64,000 nucleotides of DNA from positions 496,001 to 560,000 of the forward strand of contig OX637627.1 of the NCBI GenBank assembly GCA_951802195.1, given 5' to 3'. The notes beneath the pieces were generated by a model. That model was not told the origin of the DNA and did not search any database. It saw only the letters and a list, made by a program, of their open reading frames with translations. Shown piece after piece: positions 58,064-64,000 of this stretch. The position numbers were made by a program, and so were the translations under genes. Each line of letters opens with the position of its first letter. Position 1 is the stretch's first letter. This stretch comes from Tausonia pullulans. Lineage: Eukaryota > Basidiomycota > Tremellomycetes > Cystofilobasidiales > Mrakiaceae.

Positions 58064-60338
58064 TCACCCGATGAGTTGAGCTTGTGTGCCTATGGGTGCA
58101 CCTCGCGGCGCCGCCTTGCGACTGATAGACCTTCCTAACGACCCTCCCTCAGCATGGGACCTATCACTTGATATTCCTCCTAGCCTCTTCCTCCTTTTGG
58201 CAACCTCCCATTCCTCCTCAGCCAACTTGCCCTCCTCTTCGACTTCAACAAGAATCGGCTTCTTTCCCACCTTCTCCTCTGACGTCCGCGTACTCCGCAC
58301 CGGCATCTTTCCCGGGAATACCCCCTCCAGCCTTCTTCTAACCCACTCCGGCATCATGCTCCGCGTATCCGGAACGCCCTTGGCGACGGGACTGTGTACC
58401 ACACCGCTACCTGCCAGAGCAAGTCCTTCGATGGCATCCCGGTCCCCTGCAACCTTTTGGAGAACTCGTCGATGAGGAGCGCCAGCAGATCGTGCCATCG
58501 CTCTGAGAGTCGAAGGCAGACTGCCCGAGCTTCGTAGGTCTTGCTGGTCAAAGGGAAGCCTTCGGCGAGAGCTTGAGTCCAGATTGCGTCGGCGAGGTCG
58601 AGATCAGCAGGGATGCACCGACGTTGGCGGCCAACGGCGTTAATAACCTTGGGGACGAAAGAGGAGGGAGATGGGAGACGAGTCTTGTTCAGCCCTGGGG
58701 AAACCTTCGATAGATAGGAACAAGCGCGGATTAGAAAAGAATTATGATGCTCGGGAAGCCCTGGTCGAAGCGGAGAACCCCCATCTTCCCAGTCTCGAGC
58801 TCTCTCCATAGAGAAATGATCTCGTTGTGAGACCCGGTAGACTCGTATGCGCAGGCGAGATCGCTTCCTAGTGTGTGCGTTCCGTGAGGAAAAGGGCACG
58901 TCCGAATGAAGCGGTGAATCTGTTGAACGGTCGGACCGGGCACGGCTGGCAGATTCTTGAAACGACTTTTCCCGGACCCCTTGGTAGGTCTGAGAATACG
59001 CCCGAGAAAGTCTGCGACGTCCGTACCGGAGTGGTCGCGCTGATGGAGAGAATCGAGCAGGCGAAGGAATCCGGTGGCGTCTGGGAACTCCCACTTGACT
59101 ATGACTGCGGAGAGAATGCGCTTGACGAGGCTGACTGCCTCTGAGACGGAGATCTTGTGCGGGAGCTGGGCGATGAAGACAGTTGCGATTGCGACGACCG
59201 TGGCGTGGACTTGCAGCATGGCGACGTCGAGGAGGCCGTTGACAAGCTGGGCGGCGTCCATGGGCGAGAAGACTTCGTTGGAAGCGTCATCAAGGTGAGC
59301 GAGCTCAGGAAGGAGGGGACCGAGCGATTGGAGGTACTCAGAAGGATGAGAGTCCGATCGGGGCTGAAGAAGCTGGCCGTGGAAGCGGAGGACCACGAAC
59401 AAGAGTTGGGCCCGGTCTTTGGCAAGCACCTGCTGAAGGGCTTGAAAGTCGGCGGTAAGCTCGATGCTGTCTTTTGCTTCGACTCCAGTAACTTGAGGAG
59501 GAGAGAAGAGAGCCAGATAAACGTCGCGGGCAATGAAGAGTTCAAGGAGTATGGGCTTCTCGCTCGAGCACGCTCGGCTGAGGACGGCGGTAGCTTTGAG
59601 AATGATTTCTTCTTGCTTCGCCGCACGCCTTTGATCACTCGAATTGGGCTTGAGAATTGTTAGAGCTGTATCAATCTATGTCTGGCTGGCTTAGGATAAA
59701 GACAGCAGAATACAGGCCGTACCTGCGTCGTTGATTTCGCTTCAACAACCGATTTCTCCATTGTCGGTCGCCTCCTTTTGAGAGCCGCCAACTGAGTCGC
59801 CAGTTCCTTTCTCTGCATACACTGAGATCGATGTTTCCTTCGGGTATACTGGGAGTTGTCCGTCTTGGCCGGAGGCTTGGACACAAGGGATGCGACAAAT
59901 GAAGCAGCGGTCGCCTGAGTGTCGGTCGCGCTCGAAGATGAATGAGCGGTCTGAGAGAATGCATAGAGCGAAAGAGAGTCAGCATGAAGTACGAGAGTAA
60001 TCTGCACGTGACTCTTTCACCTCGGGGAGCTGTCTCGTCCGGCCGCTAGTTGGTGTTGTAAGCTCGCCCTGCTCAGCCAATGGTGCTGGCTGATGCGCCG
60101 CTTGATTCATTACATGCTCCACGCCGGCCTGTAGGATTCAGCATCAGGGAGGGACTTTGCCGACCTCGAGAGCGATGTAACGGTGGACGGGGGGAAAGTC
60201 GAGGGGAAGGAGAAAGTCGAGAGGACGGACCGACGCGAAACGCCTAAACGAGGTCACGCCTCCGATCGCAGCTCTCTGGGTCCTGGTGAGATCGATTCTG
60301 CATCCCAGGCGGAGCGAGGCGGAAGCCCGAGGGAACAT
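58064..60338 (-). CDS. Mitochondrial helical-repeat (PPR-like) protein
   Basis: Not recognised as a named protein. The start at 60338 gives MFPRASASLRLGCRIDLTRT and further Arg/Ser-rich sequence, a clear mitochondrial presequence. After several short exons, a large exon encodes a helical array: ELTADFQALQQVLAKDRAQL, LLFVVLRFHGQLL, NGLLDVAMLQVHATVVAIAT, ATGFLRLLDSLHQRD, TVQQIHRFIRTCPF, GSDLACAYESTGSHNEIISL, then DLADAIWTQALAEGFPLTSK. This looks like degenerate PPR or related helical-repeat proteins that act on mitochondrial RNA or ribosomes. The C-terminal region is Glu/Lys-rich and basic. Introns inferred near 58720-58790 and 58395-58460 join frames cleanly. It is head to head with the Nudix gene (197 bp). 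Confidence 0.6.
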
Positions 60339-60535
60339 GACGGGACGGGGCGAGGTGAAGCAGAGACGTTGATGATCTTGGCAACGAGGTCGCTCGGGCC
60401 GAGTGTCCGTCTCACTCTCATGTTCGACGCGACGACGCGCCTGGACCTCAAACCATCACCACCCCTTAACCTCTCTCTATTGCCTCGTCCCTCCCCCCTC
60501 CTTTCCCCTCCCCTCCGCACCCACAGCATTTGGAC
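60339..60535. promoter_or_regulatory. Shared divergent promoter of PPR-like and Nudix genes
   Basis: Start codons of two head-to-head genes are 197 bp apart. The segment next to the Nudix start is strongly pyrimidine-rich on the + strand. No specific site was identified. Confidence 0.5.
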
Positions 60536-61900
60536 ATGGCCCCATCTCTCCTGGACGTCGTTAGGCAGGCCGACAATACCACACCGTTGACGCTTGCTGG
60601 TCACACCCCTTTCTTCCTTGCTTCGACTTCGACTCAGCCTATCGGCTACGTGCCTCCTTCCGTCCTCGCTGCCTGCCTTACCAAGACCGAGATCTTCCAG
60701 GCCCTTCCCTCCCCCTCGAGCAACAACACAGATGGAAAGCCCGCTGGTCTCGCCTTTGTCGACGCGCTCAGCACGCCTGCGACCCGCACGGCGGCGCTCG
60801 CCGCGTTTGCTGAAGAGCTTCGGGCAGCCAAAATGTTCCCGGACCCGCTCGATGGCTGGCGGGACGAGAAGTACACTATATATGGTCCTCCGGAGGAGTG
60901 CTTGCCCAGCGATGAGGCTCAAAAGGCGCGGGCGACTTTTGGCCGCAACGTCGCCTTCAGCCTCGAGCGCGCGGTTTGCGGGTGAGATTGGACTAAGCAA
61001 GACAGGAATTTCATTGCTCGATGTTCACACTTTGGCCATACATTGCAGTCTATTCGGTGTCACCTCGTTCGGCGTCCATCTCACTGGATTTGTGCCGCCC
61101 TCGGCTGCGAACCCATTTCTGCGCATGTGGACCCCTCGGCGCGCCATGACGAAGCAGACGTCGGTATCTTCTCCTGTCAAAGCTCCTCGATGCTATCGGT
61201 ACTGATGTCCGCTCTCGCCTTTGGTATGCGTTAGATTTCCCGGTCTCCTCGACCAGACCGTCGCCGGCGGGCTCACTCACGGCCTGACGCCGCTTTCGTG
61301 CGTCATCAAGGAGTGCGCCGAGGAAGCGTCCATTCCTGAGGAAATTGTCCTCGCCCCGGGCAAGCTCACTGCGGCAGGGGCCATCTCGTACGTCACTCAG
61401 GTTTCGGGCGGCTGGGTGCAGCCGGGTAAGCTTTTAGCATGCTGTAGATAGATAGGCGCCTGGACTGACGAACCGAGAATGCCTTCAGAGATGCAGTTTG
61501 TCTACGATCTCGAGCTCCCCGAGTCTGAGGTCTTTACTCCGAAGCCCTGCGATGGCGAAGCTGAAAACTTCGAGGTGCGCTGGCGCCTTTCTGTGCTGAT
61601 GCAAACGCAGAATCTCGTTAACTCTCGGTTGCAGCTTCTTGACGTCCCCACTGTTCTTTCGCTTCTCCATGACGGGTCTTTCAAACCCAACTGCGCGCTC
61701 GGTATGTTGCCCTGTCGCCACATAGTAACACGAGTTGGGCCCTGACCTTGTTCCCTTCCCTCCTCTTCCTAGTCATGATTGAATTTCTAATCAGGCGGGG
61801 AATCGTGACTGCCGAGTCGGAGCCCAACTTCCTCGACATCCTTCGTCGGCTGCACAGGGACTTGGGTCTCCCTGGTCTCCAAGGCTGGGGATCTGAGTGA
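60536..61900 (+). CDS. Nudix hydrolase of the thiamine-pyrophosphokinase-like (YJR142W) group
   Basis: Seven or so exons give about 360 aa. The N-terminal part (about residues 1-150, DUF4743-like) starts MAPSLLDVVRQADNTTPLTL and includes LAFVDALSTPATRTAALAAF. Then LFGVTSFGVHLTGFVPPS, MWTPRRAMTKQTFPGLLDQT and VAGGLTHGLTPLSCVIKECA followed by EEASIPEEI, which is the Nudix box in the form usual for this group (GGL..G....C..KEC.EEA). Further on come VQPEMQFVYDLELPESEVF and PNCALVMIEFLIRRG. The yeast homologue YJR142W hydrolyses damaged thiamine diphosphates, so a thiamine-damage clean-up role is likely. Splice sites keep frame at every junction checked. Divergent from the PPR-like gene. Confidence 0.88.
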
Positions 61901-62037
61901 TGGAGGAGTGTTTCCACAGATTTTTCGATAGACAGAACCTATTGATATAGACATGGGATGTGCCAGTGGTCCGAGGACCTGTAGGCTAAGGAGAAAGGCC
62001 AGGGCGCAAATGTCGGTAGGCAACCCGAGAGGGGTAA

Positions 62038-62636
62038 CTCGCCCGTCGTGCCCGCAACCACTCGCCGTCCTGCAACGACGACCACCTCTTTCCGCCTCCC
62101 TCCTCGTTCTTTGTGAGTTCCCAACTCATTACCCTGCCCTCGAATGACTTCCCGGTCGCCCATGAGTCGTCTCGCATCGTATTGGGGTTTCTTGCCGCGG
62201 TGGATCCCAAGCCGAAGAAGAAAAGTCCCATACGTCCTTCTCTCGTTCTTCTCGCCGATTTGGAGTTGGGGAGGGACGCACTGGATGGGGGAGAGGCAAA
62301 GAGACCGCCCAGCTTCGACGTAGACTGGTTTGCTCGCTCTTGCATAGACTTCGTCGACCACGAACGGTTGCCGAGCTGTTGGATGTCATCCGAACACCTG
62401 CCGACGTCTGTATATGTGGCTCTTCCCACAGCTTCTTGCTTCTTGCCCTTTCAAGAATGAACGTTGTTCAGTCTTGCTCGCGCCAGTTGCTTGAAGAGCC
62501 GTGGTCTAAAAGGGAGAGTAGGCTGCCCTTGCCCTCGTCTCTGCATGTTGCGCACGGGCCGATATATGACTCGTTCAACGTTCTTCCCTCCTATGTGACT
62601 TCCTTGATCACAGCAGAGAGAATGAACCACTGCTGA
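62038..62636 (+). CDS. Unrecognised short spliced gene, 5' end unresolved
   Basis: Two exons read well on the + strand between the Nudix gene and ADE2. Exon A (to about 62360) encodes SSQLITLPSNDFPVAHESSR, IVLGFLAAVDPKPKKKSPIR, PSLVLLADLELGRDALDGGE and SFDVDWFARSCIDFVDHER. A 66-nt GT-AG intron then leads to FLLLALSRMNVVQSCSRQLL, EEPWSKRESRLPLPSSLHVA, HGPIYDSFNVLPSYVTSLIT and a stop at 62636. The frame is open back to 62038 but has no ATG, so a short first exon is missing; an ATG at 62010 is a candidate. Ser, Leu and charged residues alternate as in a folded alpha/beta protein. I do not recognise the family. Confidence 0.4.
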
Positions 62637-62689
62637 CTGGAACTTTTGCTTCAATACACAGCCCCTTCCCCTACTTTTCCTCCACAATC

Positions 62690-64000
62690 ATGTCTGGCAA
62701 GACCGTCGGCATTCTCGGTGCGTCCCGCTTCTTTGGTCACAACCTCCAATAGGGATCTGACTTGTCTTTCCCATTTTTCTCTCAGGTGGCGGCCAGCTCG
62801 GCCGGATGCTCGCCCACCCGGCGTCGCTTCTCTCGATCCCGCTCCTCATCCTCGACTCTGGTGAGTCGACGCCTGCCAAACAGGTCATCACCCCACCGGC
62901 GCCGCACGCGAAGCATATCGACGGCCCTTTCAATTCTCGGGAGCACATCCTTGAGCTCGCATCCAAGGTCGACATTCTCACGGTTGAGATCGAGCACGTC
63001 GACGCCTCGGTCCTCGCCGAGATCGCCGCTGAGGGCAAGGTTGAGGTCCATCCTGCGCCGCGGTCGATCCAGATCATCCAAGACAAGTACGAGCAGAAGA
63101 AGTACCTCGTTGAGAAGTGCGCCGCGGCCGTCGCCGAGTTCGTTCCCGTCGAGCGCGACAACAAGGACGCGTCGGTTGTTGAGCGGTCCATAGCCGCTGC
63201 GGCTGATGCGCTCGGCCTTCCGCTCATGCTCAAGGCGCGCACGCTCGCGTATGACGGCCGGGGCAACTTTGTCCTAAAGTCGACGACGCCCGAGGCTGTC
63301 TCGGAGGCGCTCGCCTTCCTCGGCGACCGACCGCTGTATGCAGAGAAGTGGGCACCGTTCAGCAAGGAGATCGCTGTCATGGTCGTGAGGACGCCCGAGG
63401 GCGAGGTTCGCGCGTACGACCCGGTTGAGACCGTTCATGAGGACAGCGTCCTCCGGCTCGTGCTGGCGCCCCTTCGCGCTGCCCGGGGGATCAACGAGCA
63501 AGCCAAGGCGCTCGCGGAGAAGGCGGTCGGTTGCCTTGACGGTGCCGGAATCTTTGGTGTCGAGATGTTTTTGATGCCCGAGGGTGAGTTGCCTTCGTGG
63601 GATCCCTTCTACGCAGGTCTCTGACTTGGATATCGCCTCCGTTGCCCAGGCTCCAGCGAATCTCTCCTTATCAACGAGATTGCTCCGCGGCCGCATAACT
63701 CGGGACACCACACGATCGAGGCCTGCGAAACCTCGCAGTTCGAGAACCACCTCCGGGCCATCACCTCGCTCCCTCTCGGCTCGACGGCGCTTCGGGTTCC
63801 CTCGGCGGCGACGATCAATCTCATCGGCCTCTCGTCGTCGATGAGCTCGATCAACTCCTGTGTCAAGACGGCGCTCGCCATCCCGGGCGCGGCGGTCCAC
63901 CTGTACGGCAAGGCTGAGTGCCGCAAAGGCCGCAAGATGGGCCACATCACCGTGACGGCCGAGTCAGACGCCGCTCTGCACGCTAAGGTCCGGCCGATCC
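62690..64000 (+). CDS. ADE2: Phosphoribosylaminoimidazole carboxylase Ade2 (N-terminal part, cut by window edge)
   Basis: Purine-synthesis enzyme; fungal ADE2 fuses the ATP-grasp PurK domain to a C-terminal PurE domain. Only PurK is inside the window. Start at 62690, MSGKTVGIL, then an intron and GGGQLGRMLAHPASLLSIPL. PurK landmarks: DILTVEIEHVDASVL, HPAPRSIQIIQDKYEQKKYL, LPLMLKARTLAYDGRGNFVL, LYAEKWAPFSKEIAVMVVRT, GAGIFGVEMFLMPEG and LLINEIAPRPHNSGHHTIEA, the last two holding the Mg/ATP ligands. The reading frame continues past 64000 at residues GHITVTAESDAAL. Two introns are seen. Loss of this gene gives red ade2 colonies in yeasts. Confidence 0.96.

Overview
This window is nuclear DNA from a fungus, most likely a basidiomycete and perhaps a yeast-like Pucciniomycotina. 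Genes are tightly packed on both strands, and nearly all are cut by many short introns of about 50-80 nt with GT-AG ends. The sequence is GC-rich with pyrimidine-rich introns. The gene set is typical of fungi: an APSES/ankyrin cell-cycle factor, HAP5, DSC2, SYF1, CMC4 and ADE2. Gene models were built by hand from splice signals, reading frame and family similarity. Names are family-level recognition, not database results.

Left third (1-22.5 kb): a Dsc2/UBAC2-like rhomboid-UBA protein (+); an MBP1-type transcription factor (-) with two micro-exons and a 678-nt in-frame intron; a proteasome assembly chaperone PSMG3 homologue (-); a mitochondrial acyl-CoA dehydrogenase (+); a 1,233-aa protein with a candidate VEFS box (+), which hints at Polycomb PRC2; the mitochondrial glycine carrier HEM25 (+); ribosomal protein uL2 (+); and an unknown multi-pass membrane protein (+).

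Middle (22.5-41 kb): ARL2 (-) and lipoate-protein ligase (+) share a 127-bp divergent promoter. Cyclophilin-40 (-), HAP5 (+), a roughly 2,000-aa GAR/GAS2-domain protein (+) and a small serine-rich protein (+) follow. A 2.6-kb gap poor in genes and rich in AT then holds one intron-containing tRNA-Gly.

Right third (41-64 kb): Htd2-like dehydratase (+), a small hydrophilic protein (-), CMC4 (+), splicing factor SYF1 (+), a large M16 metalloprotease (-), a secreted GH16 glucanase (+), a 2-Cys peroxiredoxin (+), a PPR-like mitochondrial protein (-), a Nudix hydrolase (+), an unrecognised short gene (+) and the start of ADE2 (+, cut by the window edge).

Many genes serve mitochondria (HEM25, lipoate ligase, Htd2, acyl-CoA dehydrogenase, CMC4, PPR-like), but they are scattered, and nothing suggests an operon, a secondary-metabolite cluster or a defence system. 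I found no intact transposon, CRISPR array or rRNA. The most unusual signals are at RNA level: an apparent AT-AC intron in the lipoate ligase, a GC-AG intron in CMC4, stop-free introns of length 3n in MBP1 and the GAR gene, and micro-exons. The VEFS-box candidate and the cationic C-terminal tail of the GH16 enzyme are the most interesting protein-level signals.
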